This document shows, one piece after another, positions 34,577 through 42,905 of a stretch of 64,000 nucleotides of DNA; position 1 is the stretch's first letter; each line of letters starts with the position of its first letter. The stretch spans positions 62,001 to 126,000 of the forward strand of contig JANPER010000185.1 in NCBI GenBank assembly GCA_031423015.1. The letters run 5' to 3'. The notes under the pieces are model-generated. The model did no database searches. It saw only the letters and a list, made by a program, of their open reading frames with translations, and had not been told where the DNA came from. The position numbers were made by a program, and so were the translations under genes. The DNA is from DATGPD01 sp031423015 (GTDB taxonomy: Bacteria; Planctomycetota; UBA1135; UBA2386).

Positions 34577-34815
34577 TCACGTGTCCGCCGCCCAGGACGA
34601 CCCCCCATCGTCGCCATGGCGAAGCATGCGCAACGCTCGGTTTTCAGCAACCGACACGCGCTCTCGCGAACAACCGGACATGCATACGCCGCACTTGCGT
34701 TTGCGTTGCTGTCTCCCTCCTCTGCACGACCGTCGCGTGCTGGAATACAACGGGTAGGCCGTTCTCGTTCTCGCTCCTGCTTCCTCGGAAGCGGGCACCC
34801 GGATCCGACACGCCA

Positions 34816-35346
34816 CTACCCGCCAAGGTTGCGGTAGTACACCGTCGTGCTGCAAAGCCCACCCCGCGGCATGAGCGCATAGCCGGGGATCTCCCCCACA
34901 CAAACCCAGCCGAGGCGCTCGTACAACCGAGCGGCGTCACCACCAGTCACCGCATCGAGCACCAGCAGCGTCTTGCCGCACGCACGGCCCATGGCCTCCG
35001 CCGCCTGGACCAGGGCCGCCCCCAACCCTTGGCGACGCACGCGGCGATGCACCAGCATCTTCGCCAAGTCGGCGCGATGCGGTTGGTTCTCGGGCTGGGC
35101 TAGCACCAACTGCACGGTGCCGCAGATGCCCAGATCATCTTCGGCGACGAGCACCGCGCGTTCGCCGACGGCGACACCTTGCGCCACGCGGCGCCAGAAC
35201 GCCAGCGCCCGGTCGCGCGTCAGCGGATGCATGAAGCTGACCGACGCATCGCCGTCGACGCAGTCGATCAGCACATCGGCGAGTTCGTCGACCTGCGCGT
35301 CATCGAGCGCGTGCAGGCGTCGCAGAGACCAGGCGGGTGTCATCAT
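34816..35346 (-). CDS. GNAT-family N-acetyltransferase
   Basis: From the ATG at 35346 (a second ATG follows at once) the protein has 176 residues, the size of a single GNAT domain. The acetyl-CoA-binding region reads MLVHRRVRRQGLGAALVQAA, with the Q/R-x-x-G-x-G/A pattern (RRQGLGAA). Other family signs are AVLVAEDDLGICGTVQLVL and the C-terminal LLVLDAVTGGDAARLYERLGW, then YYRNLGG. GNAT enzymes acetylate small amines, antibiotics or proteins; the target is unknown. An upstream extension of the frame overlaps the divergent lipoprotein gene on the other strand and is rejected. Confidence 0.8.
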   Translation of the reverse strand: MMTPAWSLRRLHALDDAQVDELADVLIDCVDGDASVSFMHPLTRDRALAFWRRVAQGVAVGERAVLVAEDDLGICGTVQLVLAQPENQPHRADLAKMLVHRRVRRQGLGAALVQAAEAMGRACGKTLLVLDAVTGGDAARLYERLGWVCVGEIPGYALMPRGGLCSTTVYYRNLGG

Positions 35347-35436
35347 GGGTTGCGGGCGGGTGCGGACGCGATCTCCTGCATAGCGCGCAGCCATCGGTAC
35401 CGGAATGCGGAACATCAGCAGACGGTCGCGCCCCGC

Positions 35437-35442
35437 TAGGAT
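35437..35442 (+). promoter_or_regulatory. Putative -10 element of a leaderless transcript
   Basis: TAGGAT ends 6 nt before the ATG at 35449. A start site 6-7 nt downstream of a -10 would coincide with the start codon. No ribosome site or clear -35 is visible. Confidence 0.4.
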
Positions 35443-35448
35443 GCGAGC

Positions 35449-35820
35449 ATGCACCGCATCCCAGGCGCCACCTGCGCGTCCTTCCTGCTTGCCTCGTGCC
35501 TTGCCGGATGCGGTGACCTGAAGGACTCCTACGGCAAGGAGTACGTGATCTACGACTCCAAGCGAGGCTCGGCCGGCGCGCAACAGACGTCGGCGGCCAC
35601 GGCCACGTCGGCGGAGTTCGCCCGCATCCTGCTGCTCGAACAGGTGCGCAGCGAACTTCTGCACGCGATCGCCGACGGCCTCGACGCCGACGGTGGGCTC
35701 GCGCGCAAGCAGCGTGCGGTGGAAGACGAACTGAACGCGCGCGTCACCGCGGCTGGCGCGCAACTCGCAGGCTGGCGCGCGGCGCGCGCCGCCGAATTGA
35801 AGGCTTTCCTGACGCAGTAG
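35449..35820 (+). CDS. Small predicted lipoprotein of unknown function
   Basis: This 123-residue protein has a signal peptide and lipobox LAGC (Cys21), predicting an inner- or outer-membrane lipoprotein. The mature part is helical and glutamine/alanine-rich with a coiled-coil feel (ARILLLEQVRSELLHAIADG, QRAVEDELNARVTAAGAQLA). The C-terminus ends in LKAFLTQ. It is divergent from the GNAT gene and convergent with msrAB. No domain is recognised. Confidence 0.7.
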   Translation: MHRIPGATCASFLLASCLAGCGDLKDSYGKEYVIYDSKRGSAGAQQTSAATATSAEFARILLLEQVRSELLHAIADGLDADGGLARKQRAVEDELNARVTAAGAQLAGWRAARAAELKAFLTQ

Positions 35821-35853
35821 ACCGCCAGGTGCGACCGGCGCGCGAGCGCGCGG

Positions 35854-37083
35854 CTACTTCTTCGGCGTCGGATCCTTGGCGGCAAACAGCTTCTTGAACT
35901 GGCCGTAGCCCTCGGCCTCCAGGCGGTCGGCCGGGACGAACCGCAGGCTCGCGCTGTTGATGCAGTAGCGCAGGCGCGTGGGCGCCGGGCCGTCGTCGAA
36001 CACGTGGCCCAGGTGGCTGTCCACCCGCTTGCTGCGCACCTCGCTGCGCACCATGCCGTGCCGGCGGTCAGTCTTGTCGGCGATGCTCTCGGGCTCGAGC
36101 GGGCGGGTGAAGCTGGGCCACCCCGTGCCGCTGTCGAACTTGTCGGTCGAGCTGAAGAGCGGCTCGCCGCTGACGATGTCGACGTAAATCCCCGCAGCGT
36201 GGTTGTCCCAGAACTCGTTGCGGAAGGCCGGCTCGGTGCCCTCCTGCTGCGTCACCGAAAACTGCAGCGGCGTCAACTTGGCCTTCAGCTCGGCCGCCGA
36301 TGGCTTCTTGTAGTCGGGCTTTTGATACTCAGGCTTGATGCCGTCTTGCATGGTGTCGTTCTCCTTGCGAAGGGTCGCCGCCAACATCGGACGAACCGTC
36401 GGGCGAATCGGCGGCTTATCTTTCCAGACGCGCTCGATGTAGGGGCCGCGACCAGAACCCCGCTTGTAGTCCCCGTAGCGCGCCGGGTTCTTGTGGTGGT
36501 AATCCTGATGGTAGTCCTCCGCGGCGTAGAAGAGGCCCGCCGGCACGACCGGGGTGGTGATCGCGCTTTCGAACCAGCCGCTGTTCGCGACGAAGTCCTT
36601 CGAGGCCTGCGCGATCGCGCGCTGGACGTCGTTGTGCACGAAGATCGCCGGGCGGTACTGCTTGCCGCGATCCGCGAACTGACCGCCCACGTCGGTCGGG
36701 TTGGTCTGCCGCCAATACACGTCGAGGATCTCGGCGTAGGTGATCTTCTCAGGGTCGAAGCGGATCTCGACCGCCTCGCAATGGCCCGTCATCCCCGACG
36801 CGACCTGCTCGTAGGTCGGGTTCTTCTCGGGGCCGCCGGTGTAGCCCGAGACCGCCGACAACACGCCTTTGAGGTCGTCGAAGGCCGACTCGACACACCA
36901 AAAGCAACCGCCGGCCACCGTGGCGATCTCGACGCCGGGCGTGGCCTGTTGGGTCGCGGCCGATGTGCCGGGGGCAGCCTGGGCCGCGGCGGCTGGTTGG
37001 CCAGCTGAGCAGGAAGCGAGGGCGACGATGGGGCCGGCGAACAGGGTGGTCAGGGTGGGTCGCATGGCGGTCAGGTAAGACAT
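35854..37083 (-). CDS. msrAB: Exported MsrA-MsrB methionine sulfoxide reductase fusion (lipoprotein)
   Basis: From ATG 37083 the product has 409 residues. A signal peptide with lipobox LASC (Cys25) predicts a periplasmic-side lipoprotein. The MsrA domain (about 50-225) has the catalytic GGCFWC (Cys60, Cys63), YTGG and the usual MTGHCEAV. The MsrB domain (about 265-390) has GTGWPSF and the catalytic Cys374 in RYCINSASLRF. The zinc-binding CxxC pairs found in many MsrB proteins are absent (SGEPLFSSTDK), so this is a zinc-free form. The enzyme reduces both epimers of methionine sulfoxide in envelope proteins and would need an exported electron donor, which is not seen here. A start at 37065 is possible. 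Confidence 0.9.
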   Translation of the reverse strand: MSYLTAMRPTLTTLFAGPIVALASCSAGQPAAAAQAAPGTSAATQQATPGVEIATVAGGCFWCVESAFDDLKGVLSAVSGYTGGPEKNPTYEQVASGMTGHCEAVEIRFDPEKITYAEILDVYWRQTNPTDVGGQFADRGKQYRPAIFVHNDVQRAIAQASKDFVANSGWFESAITTPVVPAGLFYAAEDYHQDYHHKNPARYGDYKRGSGRGPYIERVWKDKPPIRPTVRPMLAATLRKENDTMQDGIKPEYQKPDYKKPSAAELKAKLTPLQFSVTQQEGTEPAFRNEFWDNHAAGIYVDIVSGEPLFSSTDKFDSGTGWPSFTRPLEPESIADKTDRRHGMVRSEVRSKRVDSHLGHVFDDGPAPTRLRYCINSASLRFVPADRLEAEGYGQFKKLFAAKDPTPKK

Positions 37084-37316
37084 AAGTTCGCGCGTTTGAT
37101 GCGGGGAAGCGCAGCCGCGGTCAGGTTTCGTGAGGTTTTTTTCTGGGACGCCTATGGCGTGTCGCGACGGAAACAGCCGAACCGACAAGCACTCGATGCC
37201 CAGTGTCCGCTGGACAAGGTAGGGCGCGCATTGCATCCTGTCGCTTAGGTCGCCTCGCGCGTGCCGGTGCCGCAGCAGTTGCCGCGCGCACAACCTATCT
37301 ACGAGGACTGAACATC

Positions 37317-37421
37317 ATGGCCAAAGGCATCGAACCGAAGAAAGACGCCAAGAAGAAGCCGGCGAAGACGATGAAAGAGAAGCGCGCCGACAAGAAGGCA
37401 AAGAAGCAGGCCAAGGGCTGA
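37317..37421 (+). CDS. Small lysine-rich protein
   Basis: This 34-residue basic protein (AKGIEPKKDAKKKPAKTM and so on, 15 lysines) starts at ATG 37317. A GAGG ribosome site lies about 8 nt upstream. Short Lys-rich proteins of this kind are seen in many bacteria and their function is unknown; nucleic acid or ribosome contact is plausible from charge alone. Its stop is 8 nt before a hairpin that separates it from the convergent glycogen gene. Confidence 0.6.
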   Translation: MAKGIEPKKDAKKKPAKTMKEKRADKKAKKQAKG

Positions 37422-37428
37422 GCCGGGG

Positions 37429-37458
37429 GCTGAGCCAAGGCGACACTGCCTTCTCAGC
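37429..37458. terminator. Bidirectional hairpin between convergent genes
   Basis: GCTGAG (37429-37434) pairs with CTCAGC (37453-37458), and the interior AAGGC (37437-37441) pairs with GCCTT (37448-37452) around a 6-nt loop, with a 2-nt bulge on one side. It fills the gap between the stop codons of the small lysine-rich gene and the convergent glycogen fusion gene. There is no T-run. Confidence 0.5.
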
Positions 37459-40400
37459 TCAGGCCCACAGAACCAGGTCGCCCACGCGCACGCGCATGCC
37501 GTACGCGTACGAACCGGAGCGATCGACGCGGTGCGAACCCTCGAAGGTGTAGACCGTCCCGCGCGGCGATCCCGCCGCGTGCAGCGCGAGGCACCGCGCG
37601 CGCTGTAGGTCGACCTCGCCCTTGCGGTGCCCAACGACCAGCTCGACGGCGACGTCGCCAGGCAAGAGCCCGCCGAGGTCGATCTCCATGTGCGCGTCCA
37701 GCAGACCGCCCACCGCGAGCTTGGCCGGGTCCGACACCTGCACCGAAGCGATGCGAATCTTGTCGAAGCCCTTGCGGACGCGCTGGGCATCGTCGGCGAG
37801 ACGACGCGCCTTGGCGAACGCCTCGCGCCCGAGTTCCAAGGCGGCACCCGCCAGCGGCCGATACGCCTTCTCGAGGTAGTCGCTCACCATGCGGTCGGTG
37901 TTGAACGCCGCGGGCACGGTGGCGAGACACTCGCGCATGCGCTCGATCCAGCCCTGCGGCAGGCCCTTGGCGTCGCGCGTGAAGAACAACGGCACCACGC
38001 TCTCTTCGAGCAAGCGATACAGCGTGCTGCTGTCGAACTGATCCTGCAGCTCCTGGTCGTCGTAGATCCGCGCCGCGCCGATCTGCCAGCCATTGCTGCC
38101 ATTCCACGCCTCCGGCCACCAGCCGTCGCCGATCGACAGATTGAGCGCGCCGTTCGCCGCGGCTTTCATGCCCGACGTGCCGCTCGCCTCCAACAAGTGC
38201 GTCGGATTGTTGAGCCACACGTCGACGCCGCGCACCAAGGCGCGCGCCAGCGACATGTCGTAGTCCTCGATGAAGAACACCTTGCCGGCCATCTTGTCGG
38301 CGCGCGTGCGCCGCGCGATGTCGCGCAGGATGTCTTGCCCCATCTTGTCGCGCGGGTGCGCCTTGCCGGCGATGAGTACGCGCACCGGGCGATCGGCGTC
38401 TTCGACGATGCGCAGCAGGCGGTCGACGTCCTTGAACAGCAGGTGGGCGCGCTTGTACGGCGCAAAGCGCCGGGCGAAGCCGATGAACAGCGCGCGCTCG
38501 TCGAGCCCGGCTTGCATGCGGCCCAACAGGATCGGGCTGTCCTTGCGGCGCAAGAACGCCGTCTCGAGCGCCTTCTGCACGTGCTCGATCAGGTCGCGCT
38601 TGTCGGCTTGCCGCGCTTGCCAGAGGCCGGGCGCCGGCAAGTCGCGCGCACGCGAAAAGTCGGCCGGGCGCAGCTGCCGATTGCGCGCGCCGAGCAACTC
38701 CGCCAGGCGCGGACCGGTCCAGGTCGACAAGTGAATGCCGTTGGTCACCGACTGCACCGGCACTTCACTGCGCAGCAGGCCCGGCCAGTACGGCTGCAGC
38801 AGCTCGCGCGACACCTCGCCGTGCAACTTGCTGACGCCGTTGCAGAACGACGCGAAGGTCAGCGCGAGGTACGTCATGTTGAACGTAGCGCCGTCGTGCT
38901 CGGTGCGCCCCAGCGCGTAGAAGCGATCCCACGGCACCCCCACCCACTCCTCGGCGTCGGCGAAGTAGCGGCGCATCACGTCTTCGCCAAAGCGATCGTG
39001 CCCGGCCGGCACCGGCGTGTGCGTGGTGAACAGCGTGGTGCCGCGCACGAACTCGCGCGCCGCGTCGAAGGTCAGCCCCTCTTCTCGCACCAGGCGCGAC
39101 ACGCGCTCCAAGGTGAGGAACGCGGCGTGCCCCTCGTTCATGTGGAACACCGACGGCCGGATGCCGAGGCGCACCAGCAGACGCTTACCGCCGCGACCGA
39201 GCGCGATCAGCTGCTGGATGCGCGTCTCGGCGTCGCCGCCGTACAGGTTGCGCGTGATGTCGCGGTCCTCGACACGGTTGCTCGGCGTGTTCGAGTCCAG
39301 CAGGTACAGCGTGACTCTGCCGACCATCACCTTCCACACCCGCAAGAAGATCTCGCGGCCGGGCAGTTTGATGCGCACTTCGAGGTGTCCGCCCTTGTCG
39401 TCGCGCACCGCCTCCAGCGGCAACAGGTGCGGCTCGTTCTCGATGTCGATGGCGAGCTGCTCGCCGTCGGCGGTGAGCCGCTGCGCCATGTAGCCCATGC
39501 GATAGAACAGGCCGATCGCCAGGAACGGCACGCCGAGGTCACTCGCTGACTTGAGGTGATCGCCCGCCAGCACCCCGAGCCCGCCGCTGTAGATCGGCAG
39601 CGACTCGTGGATGCCATACTCAGCACAGAAGTACGCGACCGGCCGATCCGCGGTGATGCCCTCGGGCGGCCGCGGACGCACGTTCATGTAGTCGTCGAAG
39701 CGCGTGAGCACGGCGCGGAGGCGCGCCAAGTAGTCGCGGTCCTTGGCCTTGGCCGTGAGGTCTTCGGGATACAGCCGCTGCAAGAACGCCACCGGGTTGC
39801 GGCCGCTTAGCTGCCACTGCGCCGGCGACAGCTCGGCGAGCACCGCCTCGGCGTCTTGGTTCCAGCACCACCACAGGTTGCGCGACAGACGCATCAGGCC
39901 GCGCAGCTCGTCGGGCAGACTCGATGCGACCTCGAAGCCTGACAGGCGCGGCGTGCGCCCGTGTTGCGGCGCGTGGGTCAAGGTCAGCTTGGGCTTGCGC
40001 GGCTGCGGCGTGCCCTGCTGCGCGCGCTGCTCGACTCCAGCCAGCGCCGCGTCGTAGGCGGTCTCGTAGTTGCGGAACAAGCCTTTCCACGCCGTCAACC
40101 CGGCCGTGAGGCGACAGGTCGCGACACTGGTGGAGGTGCCGCCCGACAGGGCCACGATGCGCGCGTCGAGCACGTCGGCCAGGTTCTCGACCAGCACCGA
40201 GTACTGCACGTTGACGCGGTCGAGCACGGTCACGCCGTCGGTCGGCGTCAGCTTCTCTTCGCGCGCCCACACGCCAAAGCCGGCGTAGTCGCTGGTGATC
40301 GTCGGCACACCGAGCGCGAGGCTCTCCTGCGGCGTGTAGCCCCACGGCTCGTAGAACGACGGAAAGCAAGTGAGGTCCATGGCGCGCACCACCGCCTCGT

Positions 40401-41649
40401 ACGGGCGGTTGAGCAGGCCATCCTTCTCGGTCAAGTAGATCGGGATGTGGATCACCTTGACGCGCGACTTCACCTTGTTGTCGAAGCCCAGCTTGGCGCA
40501 GCGCTCGGCAACCGGGTCGCGTTCGACGTCGAACAGATTGTGCGTCGAGATGCCGATCGGACCGTGCGCCGGGACCTCCCCATGGCGCAGGCGGTCGAGC
40601 AACTCAGCGCGCACGCCAGAGTTGCCCGCTGGCACCAGCACGAACAACACGATCGGCCGGCCATCACGGCCGTTCAGCATGCCGAGCGTGTCGAGCAGCA
40701 GGTCGATACCCTTGTTGTGGAACTCGTAGCGTCCCGACGTGCACAAGAAGGCGGCGCCGGTCACCGACGCGCCGAGGAAGCGCGACGCGACGTGCTCCAG
40801 CTCCTTGCGCATCGCGGCGCGGTCCGTCGGGCCGGCAAACGAATCGATGACGTCGAGGTCGACGCCGTTGGGCAACAAGACCTCGGGCTGGCGCGCGTGC
40901 AACAGCTTGGCTTCGGCAGAGGTCACCGCGCTCACCGTGGTGAACACGTCGGCTTCGCGCGCGCACACCCCCTCCATCGAGTGCTTGGCGACCACGCCAT
41001 GCTTGCGCGCCAACTCTTCTACTTTCTCGCCCCCGAGCCCCGACTGCGGCGAGTGCCCCAGCGACGACAGCGCCCGCCCGAGCATGGTGGCGTGCGTGGT
41101 GAAGATCGAGCCCATCGACGGGATGCGCGCCTTGAGGTGCAGGATCGCCGAACCCGTCATCCACTCGTGGCACTGCACCACGGCGCGCTTGTGGGTGGGC
41201 GCAATGAAGCGCTCCCACCACTCTTCGATCACGCGGGCTGCCGCGAGCCCGAACATCACCGGCTCCAGGTAGTCCCAACCGCCGGCGATCGAGTCGACCT
41301 TGTATTCCTCCCACAACCGGCCGAGGTGCTTGTCCTTCTCCTGGTACAGACTGCTGAACTCCACCAAGATGGTGCGGGGCCGACCCGGAATCAGCCAGCG
41401 GCCGATGCGGATCGGCGTGCCGGCCTGCCGGCACACTTCAGCAAAGTCGGCGAACGAGGGGTCGTCCTCGAACGGGATGCTGCGGTCCTTGTCCGACAGC
41501 AGCCAGGGGCCAATGGTGATGTAGTCGTCACCGAGCTTGTCAACCGTGGTCTTGGCCTTGCTGGAGATCACGGTGTAGATCCCGCCGATCTTGTTGCAGA
41601 CTTCCCAGCTGATCTCGAAGAGGCAGAATCGTCCGTTCAATTTGGTCAC
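37459..41649 (-). CDS. Glycogen synthase (GT3-type) - alpha-glucan phosphorylase (GT35) fusion
   Basis: This 1396-residue protein. Residues 1-560 are a GT3-type glycogen synthase (LFEISWEVCNKIGGIYTVIS, VVQCHEWMTGSAILHLKARIP and FPSFYEPWGYTPQESLALG, the E-x7-E region). From about 575 a DUF3417 segment (LPDELRGLMRLSRNLWWCWN) leads into a GlgP-type phosphorylase (PIYSGGLGVLAGDHLKSASD, FHMNEGHAAFL). The pyridoxal phosphate lysine is Lys1162 in SGTSGMKAAANGALNLS. Synthesis and phosphorolysis would thus sit on one chain. The C-terminus adds a beta-rich tail (VDLQRARCLALHAAGS). It is the last gene of the minus-strand glycogen operon; its start lies inside the 3' end of the GH57 frame. Confidence 0.9.
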   Translation of the reverse strand: MTKLNGRFCLFEISWEVCNKIGGIYTVISSKAKTTVDKLGDDYITIGPWLLSDKDRSIPFEDDPSFADFAEVCRQAGTPIRIGRWLIPGRPRTILVEFSSLYQEKDKHLGRLWEEYKVDSIAGGWDYLEPVMFGLAAARVIEEWWERFIAPTHKRAVVQCHEWMTGSAILHLKARIPSMGSIFTTHATMLGRALSSLGHSPQSGLGGEKVEELARKHGVVAKHSMEGVCAREADVFTTVSAVTSAEAKLLHARQPEVLLPNGVDLDVIDSFAGPTDRAAMRKELEHVASRFLGASVTGAAFLCTSGRYEFHNKGIDLLLDTLGMLNGRDGRPIVLFVLVPAGNSGVRAELLDRLRHGEVPAHGPIGISTHNLFDVERDPVAERCAKLGFDNKVKSRVKVIHIPIYLTEKDGLLNRPYEAVVRAMDLTCFPSFYEPWGYTPQESLALGVPTITSDYAGFGVWAREEKLTPTDGVTVLDRVNVQYSVLVENLADVLDARIVALSGGTSTSVATCRLTAGLTAWKGLFRNYETAYDAALAGVEQRAQQGTPQPRKPKLTLTHAPQHGRTPRLSGFEVASSLPDELRGLMRLSRNLWWCWNQDAEAVLAELSPAQWQLSGRNPVAFLQRLYPEDLTAKAKDRDYLARLRAVLTRFDDYMNVRPRPPEGITADRPVAYFCAEYGIHESLPIYSGGLGVLAGDHLKSASDLGVPFLAIGLFYRMGYMAQRLTADGEQLAIDIENEPHLLPLEAVRDDKGGHLEVRIKLPGREIFLRVWKVMVGRVTLYLLDSNTPSNRVEDRDITRNLYGGDAETRIQQLIALGRGGKRLLVRLGIRPSVFHMNEGHAAFLTLERVSRLVREEGLTFDAAREFVRGTTLFTTHTPVPAGHDRFGEDVMRRYFADAEEWVGVPWDRFYALGRTEHDGATFNMTYLALTFASFCNGVSKLHGEVSRELLQPYWPGLLRSEVPVQSVTNGIHLSTWTGPRLAELLGARNRQLRPADFSRARDLPAPGLWQARQADKRDLIEHVQKALETAFLRRKDSPILLGRMQAGLDERALFIGFARRFAPYKRAHLLFKDVDRLLRIVEDADRPVRVLIAGKAHPRDKMGQDILRDIARRTRADKMAGKVFFIEDYDMSLARALVRGVDVWLNNPTHLLEASGTSGMKAAANGALNLSIGDGWWPEAWNGSNGWQIGAARIYDDQELQDQFDSSTLYRLLEESVVPLFFTRDAKGLPQGWIERMRECLATVPAAFNTDRMVSDYLEKAYRPLAGAALELGREAFAKARRLADDAQRVRKGFDKIRIASVQVSDPAKLAVGGLLDAHMEIDLGGLLPGDVAVELVVGHRKGEVDLQRARCLALHAAGSPRGTVYTFEGSHRVDRSGSYAYGMRVRVGDLVLWA

Positions 41650-42895
41650 GCTTAGTTGGTTGTCGCTTGGCCGATGCCGCCCTGGTCACCCGCTGCCTCA
41701 GGTCGTCGAGCGCGTACACGAAGTTGAGGAATGCATCGTGCGGGGAGTCAAACGGACTGAAGTACTCATGCACATCGCCATCCGAGGCGAACTTCGTGCA
41801 CATGTAATAGACATGATCCGAGGTGGTCAGTTTGCGCCAGTCGGCCATCAGGTCGTGATGGCCCTTGGCATCGGCCGCTCGCACGTCGGGCAGCATGGCG
41901 TAGAGCAAAGCGTGCGCCTCGCGCTGCATGGGATTGCCGAGCCAGGCCGACAGGTCGCGTTCTTGATCCGCCCATGAGAACGGCCGCGCAATCGACAGCT
42001 CGATCGGCAGCTCACCGAGGGCCTGATGCTCTGCTGCAATCTCCGACGGTGTCGCGAATTCCACACCCTTCGCCAACACATGCGACGGCAGGTGGCGCAT
42101 GAAGTCGATGATGCCGGTCTCCGCCCACTGGTGCTCGCCGAAGGTCTCGTAGTCGATGTAGAGGCCGATGAATTGCACGTCCCTGCCCGCTTCCCGCGAC
42201 AGGGCCTGCTCGTGCAACCAGCCGGCGAAGTTGTCGGCGAACAGCGGGTAGCCAGGCCACTTCCGGTTGCTGAAGCGAAAGCCGATGTCGTCGGACAGCG
42301 GGTAGTGGCGCAGCATCAGGTTCAGCCGGGAGCAGCCGCGCGGCCGGTAGAGGAAGCACGGGCTCTTGCCTTTGAGCAGGCCGTCGGCGCCCTCGCCCAT
42401 CAGCGTGTCGAAGCCGAGGTCTTCGATGGTCTTCGCCACCTTCTCGTCGATCACCAGCTCGGTGTTGCGGAAGGTGCGCGGCGCCTTGCCAAACAGCCGC
42501 TCGACGCGATCGCGCTGCTGCGTCACCTGCGCGCAGAACTCATCGACGTCGCCGTCGAACGCCAGCGAGTGGTGCGAGGTCTCGCACAAGAACTCGACGT
42601 TGCCGGTCTCGGCGAGCGTCACGAAGCTCTGCAACGCCTGCGGTGCCCACTGCTGCATCTGGTCGAGCGCGGTACCCGAGATCGAGAACGAGCAGCGAAA
42701 GCGACCGTCGGTGCGGTCGATCAGCTCGCGCAGCAGCGTGTTCATCGGCACGTAGCAGCGCTCGGCGACCCGCTTCATCACCATCGAGTTGAGGCCGTCG
42801 TCGAAGTAGTCGTGCTTGCGGCCGACGTCATCTGGGCCGTATCGCCGCACGCGAAACGGCTGGTGCACCTGGAAGTAGAAGACGACGGCCGACAC
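41540..42895 (-). CDS. GH57-family alpha-glucanotransferase/amylase
   Basis: From the GTG at 42895 this is a 451-residue GH57 protein: FYFQVHQPFRVRRYG (catalytic-region motif 1), FSISGTALDQMQQWAPQA, VEFLCETSHHSLAF with the glutamate of motif 2-3, FRNTELVIDEKVAKTI and the late motif LYIDYETFGEHQW. The HEYFSPFDSPHDAFLNFVYA end is typical of the family's intracellular alpha-amylase/branching-type members. It acts on alpha-1,4-glucan chains. The 3' end runs 110 bp into the next gene in another frame. The natural end of GH57 homology is at about LDDLRQRVTR, so the last 40 residues are an overlap product. Confidence 0.8.
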   Translation of the reverse strand: MSAVVFYFQVHQPFRVRRYGPDDVGRKHDYFDDGLNSMVMKRVAERCYVPMNTLLRELIDRTDGRFRCSFSISGTALDQMQQWAPQALQSFVTLAETGNVEFLCETSHHSLAFDGDVDEFCAQVTQQRDRVERLFGKAPRTFRNTELVIDEKVAKTIEDLGFDTLMGEGADGLLKGKSPCFLYRPRGCSRLNLMLRHYPLSDDIGFRFSNRKWPGYPLFADNFAGWLHEQALSREAGRDVQFIGLYIDYETFGEHQWAETGIIDFMRHLPSHVLAKGVEFATPSEIAAEHQALGELPIELSIARPFSWADQERDLSAWLGNPMQREAHALLYAMLPDVRAADAKGHHDLMADWRKLTTSDHVYYMCTKFASDGDVHEYFSPFDSPHDAFLNFVYALDDLRQRVTRAASAKRQPTKRDQIERTILPLRDQLGSLQQDRRDLHRDLQQGQDHG

Positions 42896-42905
42896 GAGGT
42901 CGATT

